NCBI RefSeq assembly: GCF_009932335.1
Contig: NZ_BLJF01000001.1
Coordinates: 1,364,001-1,428,000, forward strand
Source: Pseudomonas asiatica
GTDB lineage: Bacteria; Pseudomonadota; Gammaproteobacteria; Pseudomonadales; Pseudomonadaceae
DNA: 64,000 nucleotides
Reading direction: 5' to 3'
The translations under genes were made by a program, and so were the position numbers. The notes beneath the pieces were generated by a model. It was not told the origin of the DNA, ran no database searches, and saw nothing but the letters and a program-made list of their open reading frames with translations. This document shows positions 41,492 through 51,476 of the stretch, in pieces (positions within the stretch are counted from its first letter, which is position 1; every line of letters begins with the position of its first letter).

Positions 41492-43045
41492 ATGCCTGCA
41501 TCGGCCAACGAAGTAGTGCTCGCCGCCAGTGGCCTGGGCAAGACCTACGCCCAGCCCGTGCTCGGCGAGGTCAGCCTGAACCTGCGTGCCGGCGAAGTGC
41601 TGGCCCTGACCGGCGAGAACGGCGCCGGCAAGAGCACCTTGTCCAAGCTCATCAGTGGGCTGGAAACCCCCACCACCGGGCACATGCGCTACCGCGGCCA
41701 GGCCTACGCGCCTGGCAGCCGCAGCGAGGCTGAGCGCCTTGGCGTGCGCATGGTCATGCAGGAACTCAACCTGCTGCCCACGCTGACCGTGGCGGAAAAC
41801 CTGTTCCTCGACAACCTGCCCGGCCGCTTCGGCTGGATCAGCCAGAAGCGCCTGCGCCAACTGGCCACGGCCGCCATGGCCCAGGTCGGCCTCGACGCCA
41901 TCGACCCGGACACCTCGGTCGGCGAGCTGGGCATCGGCCATCAGCAGATGGTCGAGATCGCCCGCAACCTGATTGGCGACTGCCATGTGCTGATCTTCGA
42001 CGAGCCCACCGCCATGCTCACCGCGCGCGAAGTGGAGCTGCTGTTCACCCAGATCGAGCGCCTGCGCCAACGTGGCGTGGCCATCGTCTACATCTCCCAT
42101 CGCCTGGAAGAACTGCAGCGCGTGGCCCAGCGCATCGTCGTGCTGCGCGACGGCAAACTGGTGTGCGATGAGCCGATACAGCGCTATAGCAGCGCCGAAC
42201 TGGTCAACCTGATGGTCGGCCGCGAGCTGGGCGAGCATATCGACCTGGGCCGCCGGCAGATCGGCGCGCCGCTGCTCAAGGTCGACAGGCTCAGCCGTGC
42301 CGACAAGGTGCGTGAAGTGTCGTTCGAGGTCAGGGCAGGGGAGATCTTCGGCATTTCCGGCCTGATCGGTGCCGGCCGTACCGAACTGCTGCGCCTGATC
42401 TACGGCGCCGACCGTGCCGACAGCGGCAGCATCGCCCTCGGCCAGCCGCCCAAGGCTGTCACCATCGACTCGCCCAAGGCTGCGGTGCAGGCCGGTATCG
42501 CGCTGATCACCGAAGACCGCAAAGGCGAGGGCCTGCTGCTGACGCAGTCGATCAGCGCGAATATCGCCCTGGGTAACCTCGGTGCGGTTTCACGGGCCGG
42601 GGTGCTCGATGGCGAAGCCGAAGCGGCATTGGCCGAACGCCAGATCCAGGCCATGCGCATTCGCAGTGCCGGCCCGCAGCAGGTGGTAGGCGAGCTGTCT
42701 GGCGGCAACCAGCAGAAGGTGGTGATCGGCCGCTGGCTGGAGCGCGACTGCCAGGTGCTGCTGTTCGACGAGCCCACCCGTGGCATCGACGTCGGCGCCA
42801 AGTTCGACATCTATGGCCTGCTGGCCGAGCTGGCGCGCCAGGGCAAGGCCCTGGTGGTGGTGTCCAGTGACCTGCGCGAGCTGATGCTGATATGCGACCG
42901 CATCGCCGTGCTGTCGGCCGGTCGCCTGATCGACACCTTCGAGCGGGACCATTGGAGCCAGGACCAGTTGCTGGCCGCGGCCTTTGCCGGTTATCAGAAA
43001 CGTGACGCACTGCTGCATGAAGCAGCTCCCAGGATGGATGCATGA
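41492..43045 (+). CDS. rbsA: Ribose ABC transporter, duplicated ATPase
   Basis: The 517-residue protein has two ABC domains. The first has Walker A GENGAGKST (about 43-51) and LIFDEPTAML; the second has the degenerate GLIGAGRTE that is usual for sugar transporters, a signature SGGNQQKVVIGRWL and LLFDEPTRGIDVGAK. It powers RbsC. It follows rbsB by 21 bases and overlaps rbsC by four. Confidence 0.93.
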   Translation: MPASANEVVLAASGLGKTYAQPVLGEVSLNLRAGEVLALTGENGAGKSTLSKLISGLETPTTGHMRYRGQAYAPGSRSEAERLGVRMVMQELNLLPTLTVAENLFLDNLPGRFGWISQKRLRQLATAAMAQVGLDAIDPDTSVGELGIGHQQMVEIARNLIGDCHVLIFDEPTAMLTAREVELLFTQIERLRQRGVAIVYISHRLEELQRVAQRIVVLRDGKLVCDEPIQRYSSAELVNLMVGRELGEHIDLGRRQIGAPLLKVDRLSRADKVREVSFEVRAGEIFGISGLIGAGRTELLRLIYGADRADSGSIALGQPPKAVTIDSPKAAVQAGIALITEDRKGEGLLLTQSISANIALGNLGAVSRAGVLDGEAEAALAERQIQAMRIRSAGPQQVVGELSGGNQQKVVIGRWLERDCQVLLFDEPTRGIDVGAKFDIYGLLAELARQGKALVVVSSDLRELMLICDRIAVLSAGRLIDTFERDHWSQDQLLAAAFAGYQKRDALLHEAAPRMDA

Positions 43046-44037
43046 AAACCACCCCGCTCGACAGCCAAGGCGCCGCACCGGTGCGCCGCAGTGGCACCTA
43101 TCTTGGCCTGGGTACCTACCTGGGCCTGGCCGGCGCCTTGCTGGCGATGATCGTGCTGTTCTCGTTCCTCAGCAGCCACTTCTGGTCCTACAACACCTTC
43201 AGTACCCTGGCCAACCAGATCCCCGACCTGATGGTACTGGCGGTGGGCATGACCTTCGTGCTGATTATCGGCGGCATCGACCTGTCGGTGGGCTCGGTAC
43301 TGGCGCTGGCGGCCTCCACGGTCAGCGTGGCGATCCTCGGCTGGGGCTGGGGCGTGCTGCCTTCGGCCCTGCTGGGCATGGCCGTGGCCGCGCTGGCCGG
43401 CAGCATCACCGGCGGCGTCACCGTGGCCTGGCGCATTCCGTCGTTCATCGTTTCGCTAGGGGTGCTGGAAATGGCCCGCGGCCTGGCCTACCAGTTCACC
43501 GACTCGCGCACCGCCTATATCGGTGATGCCTATGCCTGGTTCTCCAACCCCATCGCATTCGGCATCTCGCCGGCGTTCATCATCGCCTTGCTGGTGATCG
43601 TGCTGGCCCAGTTGGTGCTGACCCGCACGGTGTTCGGCCGCTACCTGATCGGTATCGGCACCAACGAAGAGGCCGTGCGCCTGGCCGGCATCGACCCGCG
43701 CCCGTACAAGGTGCTGGTGTTCGCCCTGATGGGCCTGCTCGCCGGCCTGGCCGCGCTGTTCCAGATCTCGCGCCTGGAAGCCGCCGACCCCAATGCCGGC
43801 TCCGGCCTGGAGCTGCAGGTAATCGCTGCCGTGGTGATTGGCGGCACCAGCCTGATGGGCGGGCGCGGCTCGGTCATCAGCACCTTCTTTGGCGTACTGA
43901 TCATTTCGGTGCTGGCTGCAGGGCTGGCGCAGATCGGTGCCAGCGAACCGACCAAACGCATCATCACCGGGGCGGTGATTGTCATCGCCGTGGTGCTCGA
44001 CACTTACCGTAGCCGGCGTGCAGGCCGGCGGAACTGA
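43042..44037 (+). CDS. rbsC: Ribose ABC transporter, permease
   Basis: The 331-residue protein is an inner-membrane permease of the BPD_transp_2 family with about ten helices. Landmarks are LAVGMTFVLIIGGIDLSVGS and AAVVIGGTSLMGGRGSVIST. It forms the ribose channel with RbsA. The start overlaps the rbsA stop by ATGA and rbsR begins four bases after its end. Confidence 0.93.
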   Translation: MKTTPLDSQGAAPVRRSGTYLGLGTYLGLAGALLAMIVLFSFLSSHFWSYNTFSTLANQIPDLMVLAVGMTFVLIIGGIDLSVGSVLALAASTVSVAILGWGWGVLPSALLGMAVAALAGSITGGVTVAWRIPSFIVSLGVLEMARGLAYQFTDSRTAYIGDAYAWFSNPIAFGISPAFIIALLVIVLAQLVLTRTVFGRYLIGIGTNEEAVRLAGIDPRPYKVLVFALMGLLAGLAALFQISRLEAADPNAGSGLELQVIAAVVIGGTSLMGGRGSVISTFFGVLIISVLAAGLAQIGASEPTKRIITGAVIVIAVVLDTYRSRRAGRRN

Positions 44038-44041
44038 AAAC

Positions 44042-45064
44042 ATGGCAACCATCAAAGACGTCGCGGCACTGGCGGGCATTTCCTACACCACCGTGTCCCA
44101 TGTGCTGAACAAGACCCGGCCGGTCAGCGAGCAGGTGCGGTTGAAAGTCGAAGCCGCCATCGCCGAACTCGACTACGTACCCAGCGCCGTGGCCCGCTCG
44201 CTGAAGGCGCGCAGCACGGCCACCATCGGCCTGCTGGTACCCAACAGCGTCAACCCGTACTTCGCCGAACTGGCGCGGGGCATCGAAGACGCCTGCGAGC
44301 GCAACGGCTACTGCGTGATCCTGTGCAACTCCGACGACAACCCGCAGAAGCAGCGCAGCTACCTGCGCGTGCTGCTGGAAAAGCGCATCGACGGCCTGGT
44401 AGTGGCTTCGGTAGGGCAGGACAGCGACCTGCTGCAAAGCCTGGCTGGCGTGCGCACGCCCATGGTGATCGTCGACCGCGAACTGGACGGTGTCGATGCC
44501 GACCTGGTGCGCATCGACCACGAGCAGGGCGCCTTCCTGGCCACCCAGCACCTGCTGGAACTTGGTCACCATGACATCGCCTACATCGGCGGCCCCGCCG
44601 AGACCGGTGTGACCCAGCTGCGCCTGAGCGGCTTCCGCCGCGCCATGGCCGAAGCCGGTGTGCCGGTGCGCAACGACCGCGTGCTGCACTGCGATTTCAC
44701 CAGCCCCGGCGGCCATGCAGCCGCGGGCCGGCTGCTGGAGGGCAAGCGACCTACGGCGATTTTTGCCGGCAACGACATGATCGGCTTCGGTGTGCTGCGT
44801 GCCGCGGCCGAACGCAATATCAACGTGCCCGGCGAGCTGTCGGTGATCGGCTTCGACGACATCGAGCTCAGCCGTTATGTGTACCCGCCGTTGACCACGG
44901 TGGGCCAGTCGATTCGCGAGCTGGGCGAGAGCGCCGCGTCGCTGTTGCTGGCGCGTATCGGCACCCCCCGGCAGGGCGCGGCAGAGCAACGCATCGTCGC
45001 CCCGCGCATTGTGCTGCGCGAGTCCACCGGGCCGCGTCCGGACCTGTTCAACGATTACCGCTGA
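44042..45064 (+). CDS. rbsR: Ribose operon repressor, LacI family
   Basis: The 340-residue protein has an N-terminal LacI HTH, MATIKDVAALAGISYTTVSH, and the hinge region VAR-SL-ARSTATIGL, then a periplasmic-binding-like ligand domain (VIGFDDIELSRYVYPPLTTV). It represses the operon without ribose and probably binds the palindrome at 40464-40477. Genes rbsBAC, rbsR, rbsK and rbsD lie in the same direction in one transcript, so it is likely autoregulated. Confidence 0.92.
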   Translation: MATIKDVAALAGISYTTVSHVLNKTRPVSEQVRLKVEAAIAELDYVPSAVARSLKARSTATIGLLVPNSVNPYFAELARGIEDACERNGYCVILCNSDDNPQKQRSYLRVLLEKRIDGLVVASVGQDSDLLQSLAGVRTPMVIVDRELDGVDADLVRIDHEQGAFLATQHLLELGHHDIAYIGGPAETGVTQLRLSGFRRAMAEAGVPVRNDRVLHCDFTSPGGHAAAGRLLEGKRPTAIFAGNDMIGFGVLRAAAERNINVPGELSVIGFDDIELSRYVYPPLTTVGQSIRELGESAASLLLARIGTPRQGAAEQRIVAPRIVLRESTGPRPDLFNDYR

Positions 45065-45079
45065 TGCTAAGGAAATGTC

Positions 45080-45988
45080 ATGAATGCCAAGGTTGTGGTA
45101 GTCGGTAGCCTCAACATGGACCTGGTGGCCCGCGCGCAGCGCCTGCCCCGGGCCGGCGAAACACTTCCCGGCGAAAGCTTTTTCACCGTGCCGGGCGGCA
45201 AGGGGGCCAACCAGGCAGTGGCCGTGGCGCGCCTGGGTGGCAGCGTGGCGATGATCGGCAACGTTGGCGACGATGACTATGGTCGACAACTGCACCGGGC
45301 CCTGTATGTGGAAGGCATCGACTGCCAGGGCGTCAGCACCTGCCAGGGCGTGTCCAGCGGGGTGGCGCTGATCACCGTGGATGCCGCCAGCCAGAACTGC
45401 ATCGTCATCGTCCCCGGTGGCAACGGCCTGCTGACGCCGCAGTCGGTGCAGCGGTTCGATGCGCTGCTGCAGGCGGCCGAGGTGATCATCTGCCAGTTGG
45501 AAGTACCGGCCGACACCGTGGCCTGGACCTTGGCCCGGGGGCATGAACTGGGCAAGCGGGTGATCCTGAACCCGGCGCCGGCGACCGGCCCCTTGCCGGC
45601 GGACTGGTTCGCCCGCATCGACTACCTGACGCCCAACGAAAGCGAGGCCGAAGCCCTGACCGGCGTGGCGGTGACTGACCTGGACAGCGCCCGACGTGCC
45701 GGCGAATGCTTGCTGAAACTGGGCGCGGGCAAAGTGATCATCACCCTGGGCGCGCAAGGGGCTTTGCTGGTCACCCCTCGGGGCCACCAGCACTTCCCCG
45801 CGCCGGTGGTGCAGCCGCTGGACACCACGGCAGCCGGCGACACCTTCATCGGCGGCTTTGCCGCAGGCCTGGTGCGCGGCCTGGAGGAGGGCGAAGCCAT
45901 CGCCTTCGGCCAGCGCGCCGCGGCCCTGTCAGTTACCCGCGCCGGTGCCCAGCCGTCGATTCCCTACCTGGCGGAGCTTGCGCCATGA
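45080..45988 (+). CDS. rbsK: Ribokinase
   Basis: The 302-residue protein is a PfkB-family sugar kinase: [20 protein letters not shown] at the start, [17 protein letters not shown] for substrate binding, and [17 protein letters not shown] with the catalytic aspartate and anion hole. It converts ribose to ribose-5-phosphate in the cytoplasm. It overlaps rbsD by four bases. Confidence 0.93.
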   Translation: MNAKVVVVGSLNMDLVARAQRLPRAGETLPGESFFTVPGGKGANQAVAVARLGGSVAMIGNVGDDDYGRQLHRALYVEGIDCQGVSTCQGVSSGVALITVDAASQNCIVIVPGGNGLLTPQSVQRFDALLQAAEVIICQLEVPADTVAWTLARGHELGKRVILNPAPATGPLPADWFARIDYLTPNESEAEALTGVAVTDLDSARRAGECLLKLGAGKVIITLGAQGALLVTPRGHQHFPAPVVQPLDTTAAGDTFIGGFAAGLVRGLEEGEAIAFGQRAAALSVTRAGAQPSIPYLAELAP

Positions 45989-46383
45989 AGAAAACCCCGC
46001 TGCTGAACGTTGCCCTGTCGCGGACCATCGCCGGCATGGGGCATGGCGACATCCTGGTGATCGGCGATGCCGGGCTGCCGGTGCCGCCGGGCGTCGAACT
46101 GATCGACCTGGCCGTCACGCCTGGCCTGCCGGATTTCGCCAGCGTGTTGCGGGTTGTGCTGAGCGAGTTGCAGGTAGAGCGCCACGTGCTGGCCGAAGAG
46201 ATGCAGAAAGTGGTGCCGCCGGCGCTGGTCGAGATCGAGCGGCTGAAGGGCAAGCTGGGCAAGCGCGAATGGCTGAGCCATGAAGATTTCAAGGCATTGT
46301 CACGCAGTGCCCGTGCGGTAGTGCGCACCGGCGAGTGCCAGCCCTACAGCAACATCGCGCTGATTTCCGGCGTGACTTTCTGA
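45985..46383 (+). CDS. rbsD: D-ribose pyranase
   Basis: The 132-residue protein matches Rbs[21 protein letters not shown] with the active-site histidine, [20 protein letters not shown], and the end [19 protein letters not shown]. It converts the pyranose form of ribose to the furanose form that ribokinase uses. It is the last gene of the operon, followed by a GC hairpin. Confidence 0.93.
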   Translation: MKKTPLLNVALSRTIAGMGHGDILVIGDAGLPVPPGVELIDLAVTPGLPDFASVLRVVLSELQVERHVLAEEMQKVVPPALVEIERLKGKLGKREWLSHEDFKALSRSARAVVRTGECQPYSNIALISGVTF

Positions 46384-46384
46384 A

Positions 46385-46402
46385 GGCGGGGGCTGCGCCC
46401 CC
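46385..46402 (+). terminator. Hairpin after rbsD
   Basis: CGGGGGC and GCCCCCG form a strong stem directly after the stop codon, without a T-run. It may end or stabilise the operon mRNA. Confidence 0.5.
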
Positions 46403-46490
46403 GAATCGCCGGCAAGCCAGCTTCCACAGGTACTGCACAATGCTTGAGGCCGATGCAGTACCTGTGGGAGCTGGCTTGCCGGCGATTGGG
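46403..46490. repeat. REP-like inverted repeat
   Basis: ATCGCCGGCAAGCCAGCTTC (46405 onward) is complemented by GAGCTGGCTTGCCGGCGATT at the right, with CACAGGTACTGCA/TGCAGTACCTGTG inside. This is a different REP class from those at 37990 and 48333. Confidence 0.75.
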
Positions 46491-46539
46491 CCGCAAAGCG
46501 GCCCCAGAAACCACCACCCAGGCAACAGGAGTGCCACCC

Positions 46540-47541
46540 ATGCTCAAACCCCTGCTACAAGGAATCGCCCTCATGGCCGCAGCCACCACCCTCCAGGCCG
46601 CCCCCATCGACCTGATCATCGACACCGACCCCGGCGCCGACGACGTGGTCGCGCTGTTCCTGGCCATGGCCTCGCCCGACGAGCTGAACATCCGCGCCAT
46701 CACCACCGTGGCCGGCAACGTGCGCCTGGAAAAGACCTCGCGCAACGCCCGCCTGGCCCGCGAATGGGCCGGCCGCGAAGACATCCCCGTGTACGCCGGC
46801 GCCGCCCGCCCGCTGGTGCGCAAGCCGATCTACGCCGCCGAGGTGCACGGCGAAGAAGGCCTCACCGGCATCCAGGTTCACGAACCGAAAGCGCCGCTGG
46901 CCCAGGGCAATGCCGTGCAATACCTGGTCGACACCCTGGGCACCGCCAAGCCCCACAGCATTACCATTGCCATGCTCGGCCCACAAACCAACCTGGCCCT
47001 GGCGCTGATCCAGCGCCCGGATATCGCCAAAGGCATCAAGCAAGTGGTGGTCATGGGCGGTGCCCATTTCAACGGTGGCAATATCACCCCGGCGGCGGAA
47101 TTCAACCTCTATGCCGACCCACATGCCGCCGAAGTGGTGCTGGCCAGCGGCGTGCAGCTGACCTACCTGCCGCTGGACGTCACTCACAAGCTGCTGACCA
47201 GCGACGCCCGCCTCAAGCAACTGGCGGCGGTGAACAACCAGGCCAGCAAGCGGGTGGTGGATATCCTCAACGCCTACATCACCCACGACATGGACCTGTA
47301 CGGCATGCCCGGCGGCCCGGTGCACGACGCCAGCGTCATCGCCTACCTGCTCAAGCCCGAACTGTTCAGCGGCCGGCGTATCCACATGAGCATCGACAGC
47401 CGCGAAGGCCCCAGCTTCGGCCAGACCCTTGCCGACTGGTACGGCGTGCTCAAGCAGCCGGCTAACGTGATGTGGGTGGGCGAGGGCGATGCCCAGGGCC
47501 TGTTCGACCTGCTCAGCGCCCGTTTGGCGCGATTGGAATAG
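46540..47541 (+). CDS. Nucleoside hydrolase (periplasmic)
   Basis: The 333-residue protein has a signal peptide, ending LQAAPIDL near residue 21, and the IunH-family calcium site IDLIIDTDPGADDVVALFLA. VVVMGGAHFNGGNITPAAEF and FNLYADPHAA complete the fold. It hydrolyses ribonucleosides to base plus ribose, so its position right after the ribose operon gives it a logical supply role. CAGGAG precedes the chosen start. Confidence 0.9.
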   Translation: MLKPLLQGIALMAAATTLQAAPIDLIIDTDPGADDVVALFLAMASPDELNIRAITTVAGNVRLEKTSRNARLAREWAGREDIPVYAGAARPLVRKPIYAAEVHGEEGLTGIQVHEPKAPLAQGNAVQYLVDTLGTAKPHSITIAMLGPQTNLALALIQRPDIAKGIKQVVVMGGAHFNGGNITPAAEFNLYADPHAAEVVLASGVQLTYLPLDVTHKLLTSDARLKQLAAVNNQASKRVVDILNAYITHDMDLYGMPGGPVHDASVIAYLLKPELFSGRRIHMSIDSREGPSFGQTLADWYGVLKQPANVMWVGEGDAQGLFDLLSARLARLE

Positions 47542-47725
47542 CCGTGTGCGGCGCGTAGCGCTCGAACACCTGGTCGAAGAAGCTGCGTGCCGCCTCGGCG
47601 CCGCGATCGCGCACCAGCAGGTCGATGGCAATCAGCAGCAACTCCTCCGGCGTGCCAGGGCTGTACGCGCTCTGGCCTTCGGCCCATTTGACCTTGATAT
47701 CGGCTTCGATGCTGTGGCTGCTCAT
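47513..47725 (-). CDS. Small hypothetical Pseudomonas protein
   Basis: The 70-residue product begins MSSHSIEADIKVKWAEGQSA and has EELLLIAIDLLVRDRGAEAA RSFF-type helices. Its 3' end overlaps the nucleoside hydrolase by about 29 bases on the opposite strand. The composition is that of a real soluble protein, and AGAGCC lies upstream. No family is recognised. Confidence 0.6.
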   Translation of the reverse strand: MSSHSIEADIKVKWAEGQSAYSPGTPEELLLIAIDLLVRDRGAEAARSFFDQVFERYAPHTAIPIAPNGR

Positions 47726-48001
47726 GAAAGGCTCTCGCTTGGGGCCCGGGACGAAGGGGCGAACACCTGACCCTGGTGTTCGATGGAGGCGGGGTGCGCT
47801 CCACTTCTTGCACTAAATCATGACTTTGCGTCAGTGACCTTGCGGCTTAAGCATATGGCAAACGCAGCGGCTTGTGCAAAATCCGGTCACGATTGCGTTT
47901 TCGCCTCGGCTGGCGAGTTCAGGCAGACTTGACCGGTTTTGCAACAAAAGATCAGCGGAACTGTCGGATCAGACAGTTCCCGGACCGATTTAGGAGGCTT
48001 C

Positions 48002-48322
48002 ATGTTCCGTACCCGTGCTTACCTGGCAACCCTGGCGGTGGCTGCTGTGCTGGCTGGTTGCAGCACTGGTGGCAATTCTGCTGGTGGCGCTGCGCCAGCC
48101 ACGCCGGCAGGCAACGATGGCCGCTGCGAAGCCAGCGGCGCCGATTTTGCCATTGGCAAGCCGGCCAGCGCCGAGCTGCTGGAGCAGGCGCGCAAGGCCA
48201 GTGGCTCGCAGATGGCCCGCATTCTCAAGCCGCACGACGTGGTTACCCTCGAGTACCGTTCCGAACGCTTGAACCTGAATGTGGACGAGCAGGGCAAGGT
48301 GGTTCGCGTCAACTGCGGCTGA
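48002..48322 (+). CDS. I78-family peptidase inhibitor lipoprotein
   Basis: The 106-residue protein has a lipoprotein signal ending AAVLAGC (cysteine near 20) and a low-complexity linker. The domain GRCEASGADFAIGKPASAEL to RILKPHDVVTLEYRSERLNL and NVDEQGKVVRVNCG matches the I78 inhibitor family: IG-x-(P/A) near the start, P-x-x-(V/M)-T-x-(E/D)-(Y/F)-xxx-RLN, V-x-xCG at the end. AGGAGG precedes the start. Confidence 0.87.
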   Translation: MFRTRAYLATLAVAAVLAGCSTGGNSAGGAAPATPAGNDGRCEASGADFAIGKPASAELLEQARKASGSQMARILKPHDVVTLEYRSERLNLNVDEQGKVVRVNCG

Positions 48323-48332
48323 CACGCGGTCC

Positions 48333-48447
48333 TTGTAGGAGCGGCCTTGCGTCGCGAAAGGGCCGCAAAGCGGCCCCGGCCATTGATGCTGCGAAGCTGA
48401 AACCCAGGGGCCGCTTCGCGCCCCGTCGCGACACAAGGCCGCTCCTA
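48333..48447. repeat. REP pair (BIME)
   Basis: TTGTAGGAGCGGCCTTGCGT at the left and its inverted partner ending CAAGGCCGCTCCTACAA at the right flank GGGCCGC/GCGGCCC hairpins. Confidence 0.85.
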
Positions 48448-48485
48448 CAAAAAAAGCGAGCGCGTGCAGCCTGGTAAACGCCCAT

Positions 48486-48516
48486 AAAAAAACCCGCCAC
48501 AAGGGCGGGTTTTTTT
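48486..48516. terminator. Bidirectional terminator
   Basis: CCCGCC (48493-48498) pairs with GGCGGG (48504-48509), with A-tracts on the left and T-tracts on the right. It serves the leftward cold-shock gene and possibly the rightward lipoprotein gene. Confidence 0.8.
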
Positions 48517-48529
48517 ACAGCTATCCGAA

Positions 48530-48742
48530 TTACTCCGGACGAACCTGTGCAGCCTGCATGCCCTTCTGGCCGCGCTCGGCGACGAAGGAAACAGTCTGGC
48601 CTTCTTTCAGGCTCTTGAAGCCGTCAGATTCGATGGCCTTGAAGTGAACGAACAGGTCGTCGCCGCCGCCTGCTGGGGTGATGAAGCCGTAGCCTTTCTC
48701 ATCATTGAACCATTTGACGGTGCCTTGTTGGCGATTGGACAT
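48530..48742 (-). CDS. Cold-shock protein, CspA family
   Basis: The 70-residue protein has [20 protein letters not shown] and [11 protein letters not shown], the RNP1 and RNP2 nucleic-acid-binding motifs of cold-shock domains, at full family length. It is a single-strand RNA/DNA chaperone. Several Csp paralogues exist in Pseudomonas, so I give no symbol. GGAGA lies upstream and a terminator downstream. Confidence 0.93.
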   Translation of the reverse strand: MSNRQQGTVKWFNDEKGYGFITPAGGGDDLFVHFKAIESDGFKSLKEGQTVSFVAERGQKGMQAAQVRPE

Positions 48743-48904
48743 GGGTGAATCTCCAGAACATTTAGTTTTTTCAGTGGTGCAATGCGGCCGAGGCTACGGA
48801 GCACGGAACACATCATAGTCTAATTCTGCGCATCTAGCGCCTTTTACCTTCGCAGGATGTTGATCCAGCTCAAAGAATGGCTGGTCTGCTCTGGCTTTAA
48901 GGTT

Positions 48905-49210
48905 TCAGCTCTTCGGTGCACAGGCCTGTTTCACGACCATCTGGGCCTTCTGCATCAGCTTGGCGTCCACGCCATCGTTGCTGTCGAGGTCGGCAATTTC
49001 CGCGTCGGTGAAATTCTTTTTGATGGTTTGCGCGCCACAGTCGCAGTGTTTTTTCGCGGCCGCAGCGTCAACGCCTTGGCCTTGAGCCACTTGCGTGCAC
49101 TGGGTCATGTAGGCGGCTTCCTTCCCGGCCGGGAAGTTGCCGGCGTTCGCAGCCATGGGCAGCAGCAGGGCCCCAGCGGCCGCCAGGGCCAGAAGAGACG
49201 GAACTCGCAT
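48905..49210 (-). CDS. Small secreted/periplasmic protein
   Basis: The 101-residue product has a signal peptide, MRVPSLLALAAAGALLLPMA and ANA, then NFPAGKEAAYMTQCTQVAQG and KKHCDCGAQTIKKNF. Four cysteines (TQCT, HCDC, QACA) could form disulphides. The HCDCGAQTIKK part resembles helical domains common in small Pseudomonas periplasmic proteins. No function is known to me. Confidence 0.75.
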   Translation of the reverse strand: MRVPSLLALAAAGALLLPMAANAGNFPAGKEAAYMTQCTQVAQGQGVDAAAAKKHCDCGAQTIKKNFTDAEIADLDSNDGVDAKLMQKAQMVVKQACAPKS

Positions 49211-49339
49211 AACCAGTTACTCCTTGGGTTAAGGTCTCATCAAGAGTAGGTTGCTTCCCAAGGTCTGATAGGAATTTTTCCGCGTTAGTTCACCGCTGCG
49301 GCGTAATTTCCAAATATTTCTGCCTGGCGTGCAACCCGC

Positions 49340-49548
49340 GTGCTAGCATGCCCGGCTTGCAGCTGACAACTTGCAGCTTGCAGCTATCTTTTTTCTTTCC
49401 AGTCACTCTGGTTCGTCCCTGGCAAGCCGAAAGGCTTCTGCCACTGTGAGGCAGGCTTCCCGTTGCGGGAAGGCAGGTCGGATCTTGTACTGGCTCATCC
49501 CAACCCACGTGACCTTTGGTAGGGGTCACCACTAGGAGAGGAGGCGCC
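49340..49548 (+). promoter_or_regulatory. thrS promoter and leader region
   Basis: TGCTAGCAT (49341-49349) resembles an extended -10 box. Downstream CTTGCAGCT occurs three times (49356, 49370, 49377). CTTCCCG/CGGGAAG (49456-49472) forms a hairpin. The leader is about 190 bases long and may control thrS; no tRNA-like structure was established. Confidence 0.4.
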
Positions 49549-51471
49549 ATGCCCGTTATTACTCTTCCCGATGGCAGTCAACGTTCGTTCGATCATGCCG
49601 TATCCGTAGCCGAAGTCGCCGCTTCCATCGGCGCCGGCCTGGCCAAGGCCACCGTGGCCGGCAAGGTCGACGGCAAACTGGTCGATGCCTGCGACCTGAT
49701 CAGCAACGACGCCACCCTGCAGATCATCACCCCTAAAGATGAAGAGGGACTGGAGATCATCCGTCACTCGTGCGCCCACCTGGTCGGCCACGCGGTGAAA
49801 CAGCTGTACCCGACCGCCAAGATGGTGATCGGCCCGGTCATCGACGAAGGCTTCTACTACGACATCGCCTTCGAGCGCCCCTTCACCCCTGAAGACATGG
49901 CCGCCATCGAAAAGCGCATGATGGAGCTGATCGACAAGGACTACGACGTCATCAAGAAGGTGACCCCGCGCGCCGAAGTCATCGACGTGTTCAAGGCCCG
50001 TGGCGAAGACTACAAGCTGCGCCTGGTCGAAGACATGCCGGACGAGCAGGCCATGGGCCTGTACTACCACGAAGAATACGTCGACATGTGCCGCGGCCCG
50101 CACGTGCCGAACACCCGCTTCCTCAAGGCATTCAAGCTGACCAAGCTGTCCGGCGCCTACTGGCGCGGTGATGCCAAGAACGAACAGCTGCAACGCGTGT
50201 ACGGCACCGCCTGGGCCGACAAGAAGCAGCTGGCTGCGTACATCCAGCGCATCGAAGAAGCCGAAAAACGCGACCACCGCAAGATCGGCAAGCAGCTCGA
50301 CCTGTTCCACCTGCAGGAAGAAGCCCCGGGCATGGTGTTCTGGCACGCCAACGGCTGGACCGTGTACCAGGTACTCGAGCAGTACATGCGCCAGGTCCAG
50401 CGCGTCAACGGCTACCAGGAAATCAAGACCCCGCAGGTTGTCGACCGCATTCTCTGGGAACGTTCCGGCCACTGGTCCAACTACGCCGAGAACATGTTCA
50501 CCACCTCGTCGGAAAGCCGTGACTACGCGGTCAAGCCGATGAACTGCCCGTGCCACGTGCAGGTGTTCAACCAGGGCCTGAAGAGCTACCGCGACCTGCC
50601 GCTGCGCCTGGCCGAGTTCGGTGCCTGCCACCGTAACGAGCCGTCCGGCGCCCTGCACGGCATCATGCGCGTGCGTGGCTTCGTGCAGGACGACGCGCAC
50701 ATCTTCTGCACCGAAGAACAGGTGAAGAAAGAAGCCGCCGACTTCATCAAGCTGACCCTGGACGTGTACAAGGACTTCGGCTTCACCGACATCGCCATGA
50801 AGCTGTCGACCCGCCCGGCCAAGCGCGTGGGTTCCGAAGAGCTGTGGGACCGTGCCGAAGGTGCACTGGCCGACGCCTTGAACGAATCGGGCCTGGAGTG
50901 GGAATACCAGCCGGGCGAGGGCGCCTTCTACGGCCCGAAGATCGAGTTCACCCTGCGCGACTGCCTCGGCCGTAACTGGCAGTGCGGTACCCTGCAGTAC
51001 GACCCGAACCTGCCAGAACGCCTGGATGCCAGCTATATCGCCGAAGATAACAGCCGTGTTCGCCCGGTCATGCTGCACCGCGCCATCCTCGGTTCGTTCG
51101 AGCGCTTCATCGGCATGCTGATCGAGCACTACGCCGGCGTGTTCCCGGCCTGGCTGGCCCCAACCCAGGCCGTGATCATGAACATCACCGACAAGCAGGC
51201 CGATTTCGCCCTCGAGGTGGAAAATACCCTGAACGGTAGCGGTTTCCGTGCCAAGTCGGACTTGAGAAATGAGAAGATCGGCTTTAAAATCCGCGAGCAT
51301 ACTTTGCTCAAGGTCCCGTACCTTTTGGTTATAGGGGATCGCGAAGTCGAAACGCAGACCGTCGCCGTACGCACCCGTGAAGGCAAAGACCTCGGCTCCA
51401 TGCCGGTGGCTGAATTCACGCAGCTGCTCAACAGCGCTGTTGCCCAGCGCGGTCGCCTAGAATCGGAGTAA
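49549..51471 (+). CDS. thrS: Threonyl-tRNA synthetase
   Basis: The 640-residue protein has the TGS domain at the start ([20 protein letters not shown]), the tRNA-editing SAD domain with [16 protein letters not shown], the class II catalytic core with [20 protein letters not shown] (a zinc ligand cysteine) and [20 protein letters not shown] as motif 2, [20 protein letters not shown] as motif 3, and an anticodon domain. It charges tRNA-Thr. GGAGG lies upstream of the chosen ATG; an earlier in-frame start has no good RBS. Confidence 0.97.
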   Translation: MPVITLPDGSQRSFDHAVSVAEVAASIGAGLAKATVAGKVDGKLVDACDLISNDATLQIITPKDEEGLEIIRHSCAHLVGHAVKQLYPTAKMVIGPVIDEGFYYDIAFERPFTPEDMAAIEKRMMELIDKDYDVIKKVTPRAEVIDVFKARGEDYKLRLVEDMPDEQAMGLYYHEEYVDMCRGPHVPNTRFLKAFKLTKLSGAYWRGDAKNEQLQRVYGTAWADKKQLAAYIQRIEEAEKRDHRKIGKQLDLFHLQEEAPGMVFWHANGWTVYQVLEQYMRQVQRVNGYQEIKTPQVVDRILWERSGHWSNYAENMFTTSSESRDYAVKPMNCPCHVQVFNQGLKSYRDLPLRLAEFGACHRNEPSGALHGIMRVRGFVQDDAHIFCTEEQVKKEAADFIKLTLDVYKDFGFTDIAMKLSTRPAKRVGSEELWDRAEGALADALNESGLEWEYQPGEGAFYGPKIEFTLRDCLGRNWQCGTLQYDPNLPERLDASYIAEDNSRVRPVMLHRAILGSFERFIGMLIEHYAGVFPAWLAPTQAVIMNITDKQADFALEVENTLNGSGFRAKSDLRNEKIGFKIREHTLLKVPYLLVIGDREVETQTVAVRTREGKDLGSMPVAEFTQLLNSAVAQRGRLESE

Positions 51472-51476
51472 TGACT

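Noticed and set aside
40505..45793. Long minus-strand frames across rbsB, rbsA and rbsR/rbsK
   Set aside because: High-GC third-position shadows of firmly identified genes.
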